In this document: one piece after another, positions 1 through 8,618 of the stretch
Position numbering within the stretch: position 1 is the stretch's first letter
Layout of the letters: each line of letters opens with the position of its first letter
DNA from: Pontibacter qinzhouensis
GTDB taxonomy: Bacteria > Bacteroidota > Bacteroidia > Cytophagales > Hymenobacteraceae
Assembly (NCBI RefSeq): GCF_008017455.1
Contig: NZ_VRTY01000015.1
Location: 1 to 64,000 of the forward strand
Direction: 5' to 3'
Length of the DNA stretch: 64,000 bases
Translations under genes and position numbers: made by a program
Notes under the pieces: generated by a model
What the model was told of the DNA's origin: nothing
What the model saw: the letters and a program-made list of their open reading frames with translations, nothing else
Database searches by the model: none

Positions 1-88
1 TAATCTGCTGGTGCAGCTCAAAAAGAGTCATCGGGGACTGGAAATCCTCGAACGGGTTTTGGTTTTGCCTCGAAAATTGCTGGGCCAT
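1..88 (-). CDS. N-terminal fragment of an unidentified protein
   Basis: A reverse reading frame starts with ATG at 88 and runs off the left edge, giving 29 codons that begin MAQQFSRQNQNPFEDF and continue through PMTLFELHQQI. The amphipathic LFELHQQI segment is vaguely like the start of exodeoxyribonuclease VII large subunits, but this is too short for an assignment. No Shine-Dalgarno sequence precedes the start, as is normal in Bacteroidota. The codons look protein-like and there is no competing frame. Function unknown. Confidence 0.45.
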   Translation of the reverse strand, partial: MAQQFSRQNQNPFEDFQSPMTLFELHQQI

Positions 89-387
89 GTGCTTGGGTAC
101 TTAAACTGCGTAAAGTAAGTGAAGTTGCTGCAGTAACGCATCTGCCTCTACTTTCTCTTTTACAAAGTTATGATTTTGTAGGCTGCAGGCAAGCGGAAAT
201 GCACCCGCAAACGGAAGGTTTTGACTATTATTTATAAATAAATTAATATTTTTAAATATACCAGAAAGTAAATTTTGTTGAGTCTCAGCAAGTTCAGTCA
301 AAGCAGGTAGGCAGCTCCTGTAGAGGCTGGGAAAGAGAGGTTGTGGCGCGCACCTGCTTTTCTGTCGCAGCAGCGGGTAAGATTTTA

Positions 388-445
388 AATTATGCTAATA
401 AAAATGCCCTTCCAAAGCTATTTGATACTAAAAAGGGTCAAGGGT
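388..445 (+). repeat. 57-bp intergenic repeat, copy 1 (58-bp variant)
   Basis: Starts AATTATGCTAAT, carries the GCCCTTCC core and ends TCAAGGGT. It abuts the TGA stop of the reverse-strand acetyltransferase gene, so on that gene's transcript the ACCCTTGA end follows the stop directly. Confidence 0.8.
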
Positions 446-982
446 TCAGGTGTAGAATTGTTCGTAAACAAAGCTCTTTATAAGGCTGGCCTTTGCTATA
501 AGATCTGCTTTTGAAGATGGGGGAGAAGTACTCATCAGGTAAAGGGGCACTTGCTGTCCACTGCGGGAGTAAGCTGGCTGCAGGTAGTCGAAGGTTGGAT
601 AGAGGGTGAAACCGAGCCGCTCGTAAAACACGATGCGTTTGCGGGCCGTGTCTGTAACCGGGCGCTCTACCTCCAGGAACAGCGGCTTTCCGGATGCCTT
701 TCGCTGTAGCCACTTCACTATTTTTGTGCCAAGGCCAAGACCCCGCTGCTCCGGCACTACAGCCAGATGCTCCACAAAAAGGAACCCGGGCAATTCCCAG
801 AATATACAAAAACCAGCTAACTGTTGTTGCTCCAATGCTGCATGCAGGTGCATGTCTGGCTCCTCGAGCAGCGCCAGCAGTTGCTCAAATTCGCGACGTT
901 CTGCTACAGGAAAAGCAGCTTCGTATAGCTCGCGGAGCTGAGGCATATATACTGAAGTCTTGTTGCGGATGCTTTCAAACAT
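446..982 (-). CDS. GNAT-family N-acetyltransferase
   Basis: The 178-residue product has the GNAT fold signature. Residues about 67-74 (FLFVEHLAVV) form the beta-4 strand, followed by the acetyl-CoA pyrophosphate-binding loop PEQRGLGLG at about 77-85 (the family's Q/R-x-x-G-x-G/A motif). VFYERLGF near residue 120 is the usual motif B. Such enzymes move an acetyl group from acetyl-CoA to an amine; the substrate cannot be read from sequence. The ATG at 982 is the first in frame and leaves a full-length domain. It stands alone, with a 57-bp repeat touching its stop codon. The assignment to the superfamily is firm; the specific role is unknown. Confidence 0.85.
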   Translation of the reverse strand: MFESIRNKTSVYMPQLRELYEAAFPVAERREFEQLLALLEEPDMHLHAALEQQQLAGFCIFWELPGFLFVEHLAVVPEQRGLGLGTKIVKWLQRKASGKPLFLEVERPVTDTARKRIVFYERLGFTLYPTFDYLQPAYSRSGQQVPLYLMSTSPPSSKADLIAKASLIKSFVYEQFYT

Positions 983-1171
983 GATACGGCACTTTGCAAA
1001 TCCAAAATTCGAAATGTAGAAAAAGGCACTTCATTGGCCCTCAACGCATCTTTTTCTACAATTGATTGGTTACTGGTTGCTAATTTATAACAGTTAGCCT
1101 TACCAAGGCTTTCAGAGGCGACGTAATGCCAGTTGAAAAAATTGCCGGAGCTGCGGTTACCAGGGCAGTGT

Positions 1172-2242
1172 TTACTCTGGTTGCTCTTCCGGGTCATCGT
1201 TTCGGATGCCGAGCCTAACTGACCGTTTTTTCCAGTTTTCGCGGGCCCAGGTCTGCAGGTCGGCTACATCGTCCATTTCATCAATTATCTCCATGCCGAG
1301 CAGGGTTTCAATAATGTCTTCCATGGTTATCAGGCCGGCTGTGCCACCGTATTCATCCACCACCAGGGCCACGTGCTCCTTCTGCTCCATCAGGCGGTTA
1401 AACAGCGTCGGTATTGGCATGTAAGCAGGCACCATCTGAATTTCGCGTTTAATGCTTTTTAAGGGCATGTTCCCTTTGTTCTGGATGAGCTTGTAGAGCA
1501 CCTCATCTTTTAACACGAAGCCTTTTACGTGGTCCAGGCTTTCGGTGTAAACTGGTATGCGGGAGTAGCGGAGGCTGGTGGTTTGCTTAAAAAACTCATT
1601 CAGGGTCATGTCTTCGGGGGCACCTTTTATAACAGTGCGTGGCGTCATAATATGCCGAACCAGGATGTTGTTGAACCGGAGTATGTTTTGGATAATCTGC
1701 GATTCGCCTTCTTTAAAAATACCTTCTTTCATCCCGATTTCGGCCATTGCCGTAAAATCTGCCCGGCTCAATATACTGCGGCCTTTGTCTTTTTTGAGGC
1801 GCTTGGTTATAAACTGAGAAAATAATATAATGGGGTAGAGCGGCGAGTAAATCATTATTTTAAGAGCGGGCACGGTAAAGGGTGTCAGCTGCTTCCAGTA
1901 ATTTGCTCCGAGTGTCTTAGGTATGATCTCCGAGAAAATCAGGATGATGATGGTTAGCACCCCCGAAACAACAGATAAATACTTATCGCCCCAGATGGCC
2001 TGTGCCTGGGCACCCACTCCGGCAGCTCCTAAGGTGTGGGCAAAGGTGTTAAGCGTTAGGATGGCGGCAAGTGGTTTATCAACGTTATCCTTAAAATCTA
2101 TCAGGCTTTTACCCAGAGCCGGGTTGTTTTTAGCCGTAATGCTCACATGCGAGGGTGTAATGCTCAGTAGTACCGCTTCAAGAATTGAACACAAGAAAGA
2201 GAAAAACAGCGCAACCAACAGATAGGTGATTAATAATCCCAT
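1172..2242 (-). CDS. CNNM/DUF21 and CBS-domain membrane protein (hemolysin-C/CorB-like)
   Basis: A 356-residue membrane protein. Residues about 1-170 hold the DUF21 transmembrane domain (MGLLITYLLVALFFSFLCS, then VSGVLTIIILIFSEIIPKTLG with the family's EIIPK motif). Residues about 195-315 hold a CBS pair, including VRHIMTPRT and VDEYGGTAGLITMEDIIE. Relatives in the CNNM/CorB family move or regulate Mg2+ (known for the family, not shown here). The C-terminal CorC/HlyC domain found in many relatives is absent: the protein ends about 30 residues after the CBS pair with an acidic tail. It is divergent from the HMG-CoA lyase gene, with about 400 bp between them. Confidence 0.88.
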   Translation of the reverse strand: MGLLITYLLVALFFSFLCSILEAVLLSITPSHVSITAKNNPALGKSLIDFKDNVDKPLAAILTLNTFAHTLGAAGVGAQAQAIWGDKYLSVVSGVLTIIILIFSEIIPKTLGANYWKQLTPFTVPALKIMIYSPLYPIILFSQFITKRLKKDKGRSILSRADFTAMAEIGMKEGIFKEGESQIIQNILRFNNILVRHIMTPRTVIKGAPEDMTLNEFFKQTTSLRYSRIPVYTESLDHVKGFVLKDEVLYKLIQNKGNMPLKSIKREIQMVPAYMPIPTLFNRLMEQKEHVALVVDEYGGTAGLITMEDIIETLLGMEIIDEMDDVADLQTWARENWKKRSVRLGIRNDDPEEQPE

Positions 2243-2500
2243 TGAAATAAATTTATCTTTAAATGAATTCTACGTAAAATGTCAGAACAGATAACTACAA
2301 TATAAACAATGTTTGCGCAAGGTTACTGATTGCCCTCACCTGTATTTCTTTAAATTCGGAATTTTGTAACAGTAGGAACAGGAAAATAAGGCTATAATAA
2401 AAATGCCGCTTTATCCTTAGCTGGAAAAGAGAGGATGTAATGTGATATACCAAAAATCATGTTGTATTCTAAACGGCAAAGCTATAGATATTAATTTTCA

Positions 2501-2557
2501 AATTATTCGAATGAAAAAGGCCTCCAGAAGATAAATGTGAAAATTTAGCGAAGGCTT
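2501..2557 (+). repeat. 57-bp intergenic repeat, copy 2 (degenerate right end)
   Basis: The left part is clear (AATTATTCGAATGAAAA, then GGCCTCCAGAAG). The right box is degraded to AAGGCTT. It lies in the spacer between divergent genes, about 85 bp before the HMG-CoA lyase start. Confidence 0.65.
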
Positions 2558-2641
2558 GATGATTCTTTTTTTTGCTGACCGTGTGCTGAAAGCCATACCA
2601 AACTGATATATAAAAACCTTAATTAAAGTAGAAGCCAACCA

Positions 2642-3487
2642 ATGAAACTTATAGAATGCCCCCGAGATGCCATGCAAGGGCTGGTGCAGTTTGTGCCAAC
2701 CGAAACTAAGGTAGCTTACCTGCAGGCCCTGCTGAAAGTTGGCTTCCATACCATCGATTTTGGCAGCTTCGTTTCGCCAAAGGCTATTCCACAGTTGCGC
2801 GACACGGCGCAGGTGCTGGCGCAGTTAGATCTGGCGAATTCTGTCTCTAAACTGCTTGCCATTGTTGCTAATATGCGTGGTGCTACCGAAGCGGCTGCTT
2901 ACCATGAAATAAGCTACATTGGGTTTCCGCTTTCGGTATCAGAAACGTTTCAGCGGCGCAACACGAACAAAAGCATAGCCGAGGCAATGCAGGAGGTGGC
3001 CCGGATGCAGGAGCTGTGCCACCAGAAAAGCAAGGTGTTGGTCGTGTACCTCTCCATGGGCTTCGGAAACCCGTATAACGACCCCTGGAGTGCCGCTACG
3101 GTCAGGAGTTTTGTGGAGCAGTTACAGCAGCTGGGGGTGCAGATCGTTTCGCTTTCTGATACCATTGGTGTCGCTGATCCTGGTGTTATTACCGAACTTT
3201 TCAGTTACTTGATTCCGGCTTTCCCTGATCTGGAGTTTGGGGCACACCTGCATACGGCTCCAGCAACATGGCAAGATAAAGTAGATGCCGCCTACCGGGC
3301 CGGTTGCCAGCGTTTTGACGGGGCTTTACGGGGTTTCGGGGGTTGCCCCATGGCCAAAGATGAACTGGTAGGCAATATGCCCACCGAAAATTTAGTAGCC
3401 TACTTTGAGAATATTGGTTTAAATTTGGGCCTGAACAAGCAGGCGCTCGAAGAGGCTTTGGCCCGCTCCGGCACCGTTTTCTTATAA
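2642..3487 (+). CDS. mvaB: Hydroxymethylglutaryl-CoA lyase
   Basis: A 281-residue TIM-barrel lyase of the HMGL/DRE-TIM family. It would cleave HMG-CoA to acetyl-CoA and acetoacetate in leucine breakdown. Visible signatures are ECPRDAMQG near the N-terminus (active-site R-D), the metal-binding HLHT at about residue 203, and GFGGCPMA near 231-238, which contains the catalytic cysteine of the G-G-C-P family motif. The ATG at 2642 fits the family's start. The stop lies two bases before the next gene's ATG, so the two are almost certainly co-transcribed. The assignment is strong from motifs; the in vivo pathway is inferred from the family. Confidence 0.92.
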   Translation: MKLIECPRDAMQGLVQFVPTETKVAYLQALLKVGFHTIDFGSFVSPKAIPQLRDTAQVLAQLDLANSVSKLLAIVANMRGATEAAAYHEISYIGFPLSVSETFQRRNTNKSIAEAMQEVARMQELCHQKSKVLVVYLSMGFGNPYNDPWSAATVRSFVEQLQQLGVQIVSLSDTIGVADPGVITELFSYLIPAFPDLEFGAHLHTAPATWQDKVDAAYRAGCQRFDGALRGFGGCPMAKDELVGNMPTENLVAYFENIGLNLGLNKQALEEALARSGTVFL

Positions 3488-3489
3488 TT

Positions 3490-4233
3490 ATGGCAAGAAG
3501 AAGAGTAGTTGTTGATATATTTATTCCCTGCTTTGTAGACCAGCTTTACCCCGAAACCGGCATGAACATGGTAAAGGTACTGGAGAGCCTGGGCTGCGAT
3601 GTGCACTATAATCCGGCACAAACCTGTTGTGGCCAACCTGCCTTTAACGCTGGTTTTTTTGATGAGGCCCGGGAGGTAGCCAACAAATTTCTGGATGATT
3701 TTTCAAGCGATATCTCCGAGTATATTGTAGCTCCTTCAGCCTCTTGTGTAGGAATGGTGCGCAATGCCTACCAGGATATTTTCGTTAAATCGTCGAAGCT
3801 GGTGAAGTACCGCGCGATGCAGAAAAAGGTGTACGAATTTACCGAATTCCTGACAGATGTGATGGGTGTTACCTCTTTCCCGGATGCCTCGCTGCTGGGG
3901 CGCGCCACCTACCACGACTCCTGCAGTGCCTTGCGTGAGTGCGGCATAAAGGCTGGCCCAAGGGCGCTGCTGCAAAGTGTGCGGGGGCTTGAGTTGGTAG
4001 AGATGGAAGACAACGAAACCTGCTGCGGCTTTGGTGGTACTTTCGCCGTTAAATTTGAATCCATTTCGGTAGCGATGGCGGAGCAGAAAGTAGAGAATGC
4101 CCTGGCCACCGGAGCCGACTATATTCTCTCGACAGACACCAGCTGCCTGATGCACCTGGAAGCCTACATTCAGAAACAGAAGAAGACAATTAAAACCATG
4201 CACATAGCCGATGTACTGGCCAGTGGCTGGTAG
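3490..4233 (+). CDS. lutA: LutA/YkgE-type (Fe-S)-binding oxidoreductase subunit
   Basis: A 247-residue protein made of two cysteine-rich CCG domains. The first has PCFVDQLYPE and TCCGQPAFN (residues about 12-55); the second has CSALRECG and TCCGFGG (about 140-180). The order and spacing match LutA of the LutABC L-lactate oxidation system and related heterodisulfide reductase-type subunits. No lutB or lutC is nearby. Instead it follows HMG-CoA lyase with a two-base gap. It may therefore work with partners encoded elsewhere, or have a role linked to acyl-CoA/ketone metabolism. The family call is firm; the specific role is open. Confidence 0.85.
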   Translation: MARRRVVVDIFIPCFVDQLYPETGMNMVKVLESLGCDVHYNPAQTCCGQPAFNAGFFDEAREVANKFLDDFSSDISEYIVAPSASCVGMVRNAYQDIFVKSSKLVKYRAMQKKVYEFTEFLTDVMGVTSFPDASLLGRATYHDSCSALRECGIKAGPRALLQSVRGLELVEMEDNETCCGFGGTFAVKFESISVAMAEQKVENALATGADYILSTDTSCLMHLEAYIQKQKKTIKTMHIADVLASGW

Positions 4234-4252
4234 GGGAGAAGTGCTATAAATG

Positions 4253-4290
4253 AAAAAGGCCCGGTGCGAGTTGTAGCATCGGGCCTTTTT
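4253..4290. terminator. Bidirectional intrinsic terminator
   Basis: GGCCCGGTGC and GCATCGGGCC form a ten-pair stem (one G-U) around an eight-base loop. The stem is flanked by A5 on the left and T5 on the right. It lies between the convergent lutA-like and beta-barrel genes. Confidence 0.85.
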
Positions 4291-4304
4291 GTTTATGTAA
4301 GTTT

Positions 4305-5039
4305 CTAGTTGCCGCCGAAGTAATAGCTGAGGCCTAGGTTAATGTACTGGGGAGAAAAACTGAAACCACCGGAATTTTCCTTTCTCTTCCAAGCATAAAC
4401 TTCACCTTCATATGTCGTTCTATTTTCTTTTGTGCTGCTTCTGCTGTAGTAAATAGAACCTAAGCCAGCAGTAATTCCAAATTTACCTGTTACAAAGTAC
4501 ATAATCCCAGCGCCTAAACTAATTGAAAGACTATTACTATTGGGACCATCGGATGAATTATTAATTTCTTCTCCTTGAGATTTTGTATACTCCAAAGTAT
4601 TTCTGGCGTAAGAAAATCTATAATTAAAAGCAGAAGTAGCAGTCAAAGCGAAGCGCTCAGTTAAAAAGAAATATTTACGCACAAACGGTCCAACTGCGAA
4701 TTGATTTGTAATACTCTTGCCAAAGCTTTTGTAATTATAATTATCAGAAGAATCCTCCTGATAATTATAAGCGGTAATAGAACGGTTTTGTGAAATAGAG
4801 CCTAAGATACCTACTTCTAAATTATTTAAAACAAAATATCCTATACCTGGACTAATTTGGAGTTCCCTAGAAATATAATTGTAGATGCTTGAAGAAGTTT
4901 CAGCCTCATCTGTTTCTCTAAAATTGTTAGTCTTATAATAGCCACTTCCCGTTAAACTATATGTGCCGGCTGAAGTTTGTGCTGAGGCTACTATTGTGCT
5001 TAATAGCAATAACACAATAATTGGAATAAGTCTTTTCAT
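4305..5039 (-). CDS. Outer-membrane beta-barrel protein
   Basis: The 244-residue product starts with a clear signal peptide (MKRLIPIIVLLLLSTIVASA, cut before QTSAG). The mature part has alternating hydrophobic strands, repeated glycine/aromatic turns (GIGYFVLNNLEVGILG, GPFVRKYFFLTERF) and an aromatic C-terminus (YINLGLSYYFGGN), all typical of small Bacteroidota porin-like barrels. It is related to the next upstream gene: both share the pattern GYF(V/I)xxxLEVG, (P)xxRKYxxLxxxxA and TYFxTxKxGITA. The two lie 11 bp apart and are probably an operon from a gene duplication. No substrate can be proposed. Confidence 0.8.
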   Translation of the reverse strand: MKRLIPIIVLLLLSTIVASAQTSAGTYSLTGSGYYKTNNFRETDEAETSSSIYNYISRELQISPGIGYFVLNNLEVGILGSISQNRSITAYNYQEDSSDNYNYKSFGKSITNQFAVGPFVRKYFFLTERFALTATSAFNYRFSYARNTLEYTKSQGEEINNSSDGPNSNSLSISLGAGIMYFVTGKFGITAGLGSIYYSRSSTKENRTTYEGEVYAWKRKENSGGFSFSPQYINLGLSYYFGGN

Positions 5040-5050
5040 ACCTTTACAAT

Positions 5051-5698
5051 TTATCGTCCGATAAAATAATTAATTCCAAGAGTAAAACTGCTAAAGCTTA
5101 TATCGGCAATAAAATTTTGCTGTACCAAACTCTTTACCCCTTCCCTTCTTTTGGACATATAGCGCATGTAGCCTAAGTTCCCAATAGTGGCTGTAATTCC
5201 TATTTTTTCAGTGGCAAAATAAGTTATTCCTGGAAATATAGAGATCCCTAGATCGGTAGATTTGTATTTTGTTGGATTACGAATAGAATCATTGTCTGTC
5301 CAGGAGGTATTGAAGCCTGCAGAGGCTGTGACGGTGCCGTGCGCCATCAACTTGTCTGACAGAACAACGTATTTTCGAATATAGGGAGCAAATCCAATGA
5401 ACCTACTGCGGTATATATTGTCAACGCCGCTATAAGCTTCGTGACTTTTCGAGAAATAGATTTGCGGACTTAATCCTACTTCGAGTCTGTCCTGAATAAA
5501 ATAACCAAAAGACGGACGAAATGATACTGAAGATGATTTTCGCCTAAAACCGTCAGGATAATCCTTGTCTTCGATTTCATTTGAGGATAAGCTTCCTCCG
5601 ATTCTCCCAGTAATCACCATATTCCCCTGTTCTGTTTGAGCATAGGCCATAGTAGTCCCGGTTGCTGCCAGCAGCAGCAGTAGCCATAATTTTTTCAT
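5051..5698 (-). CDS. Outer-membrane beta-barrel protein, paralogue of its neighbour
   Basis: 215 residues with a signal peptide (MKKLWLLLLLAATGTTMAYA, then QTEQG) and a barrel-like body ending in FTLGINYFIGR. Shared landmarks with the downstream gene are GYFIQDRLEVGL, APYIRKYVVLSDKL and ITYFATEKIGITATIG, in the same order and spacing. The likely topology is eight to ten strands in the outer membrane. It is the first gene of the two-gene unit; upstream is an AT-rich stretch of several hundred bases that probably holds the promoter. The function is unknown; a surface role is inferred from the fold only. Confidence 0.8.
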   Translation of the reverse strand: MKKLWLLLLLAATGTTMAYAQTEQGNMVITGRIGGSLSSNEIEDKDYPDGFRRKSSSVSFRPSFGYFIQDRLEVGLSPQIYFSKSHEAYSGVDNIYRSRFIGFAPYIRKYVVLSDKLMAHGTVTASAGFNTSWTDNDSIRNPTKYKSTDLGISIFPGITYFATEKIGITATIGNLGYMRYMSKRREGVKSLVQQNFIADISFSSFTLGINYFIGR

Positions 5699-6054
5699 AT
5701 TCCATGTTTTTTGGTGTGCTGAGATGATTACAAGAATAATGCCCGTTTAAATTAAATTTATCCTGCATCAGCTTTGAAAAATATAACTATAAATGTTGCT
5801 TTCCTTAGTTAGATATTTATAATTTATTATTTCTCATATAGTTATAATTTTTAATTAAATCATGAATAGCTTGTATTTTATGCTAAAACATTAAATATTA
5901 AAGATTTTTAATTAATTAAAATAATTGTGATATTTTGTTTAGGTAATAAATTGATGCTACTCTTAAGAAGTGACGGTAAATACGTAGATTTAACCGAACA
6001 AAAACGGGTTTTACTAACAACCGTTATTTTTTCTCATTATCCATTCACCAAATT
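5699..6054. other. AT-rich spacer without recognisable gene
   Basis: This strongly AT-rich stretch upstream of the barrel operon has no open frame that looks coding and no clear palindrome or hairpin. It presumably contains the operon's promoter, which I cannot place. Confidence 0.5.
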
Positions 6055-6689
6055 TTAGGGGGCCCGTATAGGTAGGTACAGTGTCGCAGACGCACACGCT
6101 GCAGGAGCTAACTTTTGGTTGGTTGAGTTCAGCTCCAGGCGTGATTCGAAGGTGTTGGTTAAAGGCTGATAGCCGGTCTGTGATAACTGAATTTTGTTGA
6201 ACTCATGAGAATGCTGCCTTTTGTTGGGTGCTTTAGGTAGCAGTATCATGTGCAGATAAGGGAGCTGGCGCTTGAGAAAAAGCTTGCAGATGCCGAAAGC
6301 CAGCTCCCTCATCTTTCCCTTTTTCTCCTTATTTTTTGTTTCGGATTTATCTTCCAGCAGCCCATCAAGAGTTTCTGATTCCAAGGTTAAACCCTTGAAC
6401 ATATTTCCACCTTTTCCCTTCTGAAGGCTTTTTTGATTAGAATAATTCGGTTGAGCCTTATTCTTCTTCTCATCTGCATTTCCATACTCTTGCCTTTCAG
6501 AACCCGGCAATAACTGCGACAAAACTTTTCCGAAATCAACAGTTGGTTTATGCAATTCCAACTGAAGAAGATAAACTTTAATCCTCTGCCTTGCTTCTTG
6601 TGTTCTATCTCTAAAGGGTTTGCAAGTTTAAATTCAGGAAAGTTTTTACCTGCCTCATAACAGGTGAATGGTTTATTCTTTAAAGCCAC
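6055..6689 (-). pseudogene. Possible decayed, frameshifted gene of unknown family
   Basis: Two reverse frames overlap here. The upstream frame (GTG at 6689) reads through FTCYEAGKNFPEFKLANP. Near 6622 the other frame takes over with FRDRTQEARQRIKVYLLQLE and continues 168 residues from the ATG at 6561 to a stop at 6055. The joined reading looks more protein-like than either alone, which suggests one ancestral gene with a -1 type frameshift. The product is basic, with a Lys/Glu-rich middle and no domain I recognise. Neither frame has a convincing start. It may equally be chance open frame in non-coding DNA. Confidence 0.25.
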
Positions 6690-6809
6690 AGAACTATAAC
6701 TTTTGTTGAGAAAACGAAGTGATATAAGGCTGGAAAGAGGTGATAGTTTAGCAGGTTAAAAAGTAAAGAGCCAGCGGAGTGCCGCTTTTCGTTAATGCAC
6801 GTATAAGCG

Positions 6810-7622
6810 ATGCAGTCAACGTACATAAACATGCAAATTTCTACCTCGATCTCTATATTTTATAAAATTACACTGATTATTGGTTTTTTAGGCCTGGCTT
6901 TACAGGCGATGGCACAGGATGAGTTACCGGAAATGAAAACTGACAGGCCAGATCAGACCGAGTCGTCTTCTATAGTGCCACGCAGAACAGTACAACTCGA
7001 AACGGGGTTTTTCTTTCAGAAAGATACGCAGGGCGATACAGAGCTAAAATCGCATGCCTACCCAACGGCGCTGCTTAGGGTGGGGGTGCTGAAAAATGTG
7101 GAGCTTTTGTTTTTGGCTGCTTACCGCGATTCGGTTATTCAGAAAAACGACCGCCGAAAACTGCAGGGCATGGGTCCGTTGAGTGTGGGCGCCAAAGTAA
7201 AATTATGGAACGAGAGTGGCTGGCGACCAGAAGCGGCACTTCTTTTTCGGGTGCTGTTGCCAACGGGTAACCGCCAGTTCAGGCCTGCTAACCCGGAGCC
7301 TCATATGCGCTTAAACCTTTCGCACCAACTTACCGATAAAATGGAACTGGCCTACAACCTGGTGCATGGCTGGGCCGATGGCTACTCAGTGCCGGGATAT
7401 ACCGCCTCGCTCAGCTATGAGGTGCATGATAAAATAAGTGTTTTTGGCGAGGTTTTCGGTAGTAAAGAGGAAGGAGAAAAGGCAGGACACCAGGCCGATG
7501 CCGGGATCCTCTTTCTGGTGCTGCCCAACCTGCAGCTCGATGTGGCAGTCGGCACCCGATTAAATGCTGCTGCTCCTGATTATTTTGTTACATCGGGTAT
7601 TTCGGTAAGGCTGCCTCATTAA
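6810..7622 (+). CDS. Transporter-like outer-membrane protein (phenol MetA-type barrel)
   Basis: 270 residues. An N-terminal hydrophobic segment (ITLIIGFLGLALQAMA, cut before QDELP) is a signal peptide. The mature N-terminus MKTDRPDQTESSSIVPRRTVQLETGF is characteristic of the Phenol_MetA_deg/transporter barrel family of Bacteroidota, and the rest is strand-turn-strand ending in SGISVRLPH. These proteins are predicted outer-membrane channels of unknown substrate. A start at 6831 (MQISTSIS) is an alternative and would give a more usual signal peptide. It stands first in a same-strand run leading to the membrane pair and cyanophycinase. Confidence 0.8.
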   Translation: MQSTYINMQISTSISIFYKITLIIGFLGLALQAMAQDELPEMKTDRPDQTESSSIVPRRTVQLETGFFFQKDTQGDTELKSHAYPTALLRVGVLKNVELLFLAAYRDSVIQKNDRRKLQGMGPLSVGAKVKLWNESGWRPEAALLFRVLLPTGNRQFRPANPEPHMRLNLSHQLTDKMELAYNLVHGWADGYSVPGYTASLSYEVHDKISVFGEVFGSKEEGEKAGHQADAGILFLVLPNLQLDVAVGTRLNAAAPDYFVTSGISVRLPH

Positions 7623-7655
7623 ATAGGAAGCAAATACGCCAGAAATTAGCACAGT

Positions 7656-7736
7656 ATGCAAAAAAACAATCTGTTTTATAATGTAGGTACTTGTTTCGTG
7701 GTGGTTTTTATTCTTGGCAGTTTGTTCAATAAGTAA
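7656..7736 (+). CDS. 26-residue single-span membrane peptide (candidate)
   Basis: A very short ORF begins with ATG at 7656 and reads MQKNNLFYNVG followed by TCFVVVFILGSLFNK, then TAA. It has a polar, positively charged start, one hydrophobic stretch long enough to nearly span a membrane, and a lysine at the end. It ends two bases before the ATG of the TIGR02587-type gene, so it sits exactly where a co-translated partner would. I recognise no named family. The evidence is position plus composition only. Confidence 0.5.
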   Translation: MQKNNLFYNVGTCFVVVFILGSLFNK

Positions 7737-7738
7737 AT

Positions 7739-8611
7739 ATGGTACAGAAAAAAAGGCCTATTCATAAGTCGGTTCGGGAATACGGGCAAGGAATTATTGG
7801 TGGCCTTTTGTTTAGTTTTCCGATGCTGTTTACCATGGAAGTGTGGTGGGCAGGCTTCTCGGCAACACCCCTGCAGTTACTGCTGCTTATAGTAACTACT
7901 TACATGCTTTTGCTGGGCTACAACCGCTATGCCGGTATGCGTGCCGAAACCTCCTGGCGCAGTATTTTAATCGACTCCGTGGAGGAAATGGGTATAGGCC
8001 TGGTGCTGTCTTTTGTCGTTTTATTTTTGCTGAACCGAATAAGGCTGGAGGGCATGACCATAGATGAAATGCTGGGCAAAACAATTCTGGAGGCAATGGC
8101 CGTCTCTATAGGCGTTTCGATTGGTACGGCGCAACTGGGAGTTAACTCAGAGAACGACAAAGACAATGGCAAAAAGCCGGAAGAACTAACAGCCGAACCA
8201 AGGCAGGCCAGCTGGTGGTCTGACAAAAGCAGCCTGCTGGCACTTAGTTTTTGCGGAGCCATTATAGTAGGCGGCAACATAGCTCCTACCGAAGAAGTTA
8301 TTTTACTGGCTATTGAGTCGGAGCCGTACCATATTCTGCTCCTGTCTATTTTATCGGTGGTGTTAAGTCTTATAGCTATTTATTATAGTGTTTTAAACGG
8401 ACCAGAAAAGCATAATCATAAGTCAAAACTGTTTAATGTGGCTTTCGATACCTGCCTGAGCTACCTGGTGGCGCTGGTGGCATCGGCTATGTGCCTGTGG
8501 TTTTTTGGCAGGTTTCAGAATGTTAGTTTTTATGTGGCGGTTTCGCAGTGCATCGTGCTGGGAGTAATTGCTACGTTGGGTGCATCGGCAGGCCGTTTAT
8601 TAATAAAGTAA
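7739..8611 (+). CDS. TIGR02587-family integral membrane protein
   Basis: 290 residues with about seven or eight hydrophobic spans and a central polar loop (NSENDKDNGKKPEELTAEPRQ, about residues 135-160). It begins with the cytoplasmic segment MVQKKRPIHKSVREYGQGIIGGLLFSFPMLFTMEVWW, where REYGxGxxGxLLFSxPLLxTxE is the hallmark of the TIGR02587 family. The function of that family is not known. The immediate downstream gene is the TIGR02588 partner; the two families commonly occur side by side, supporting a shared complex. The start follows the tiny ORF by two bases. Confidence 0.85.
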   Translation: MVQKKRPIHKSVREYGQGIIGGLLFSFPMLFTMEVWWAGFSATPLQLLLLIVTTYMLLLGYNRYAGMRAETSWRSILIDSVEEMGIGLVLSFVVLFLLNRIRLEGMTIDEMLGKTILEAMAVSIGVSIGTAQLGVNSENDKDNGKKPEELTAEPRQASWWSDKSSLLALSFCGAIIVGGNIAPTEEVILLAIESEPYHILLLSILSVVLSLIAIYYSVLNGPEKHNHKSKLFNVAFDTCLSYLVALVASAMCLWFFGRFQNVSFYVAVSQCIVLGVIATLGASAGRLLIK

Positions 8612-8618
8612 CTACTAT

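Noticed and set aside
101-301. 66-codon reverse frame near the left edge
   Set aside because: AT-rich, Asn/Leu-dominated sequence with no family resemblance; too weak to call a gene.
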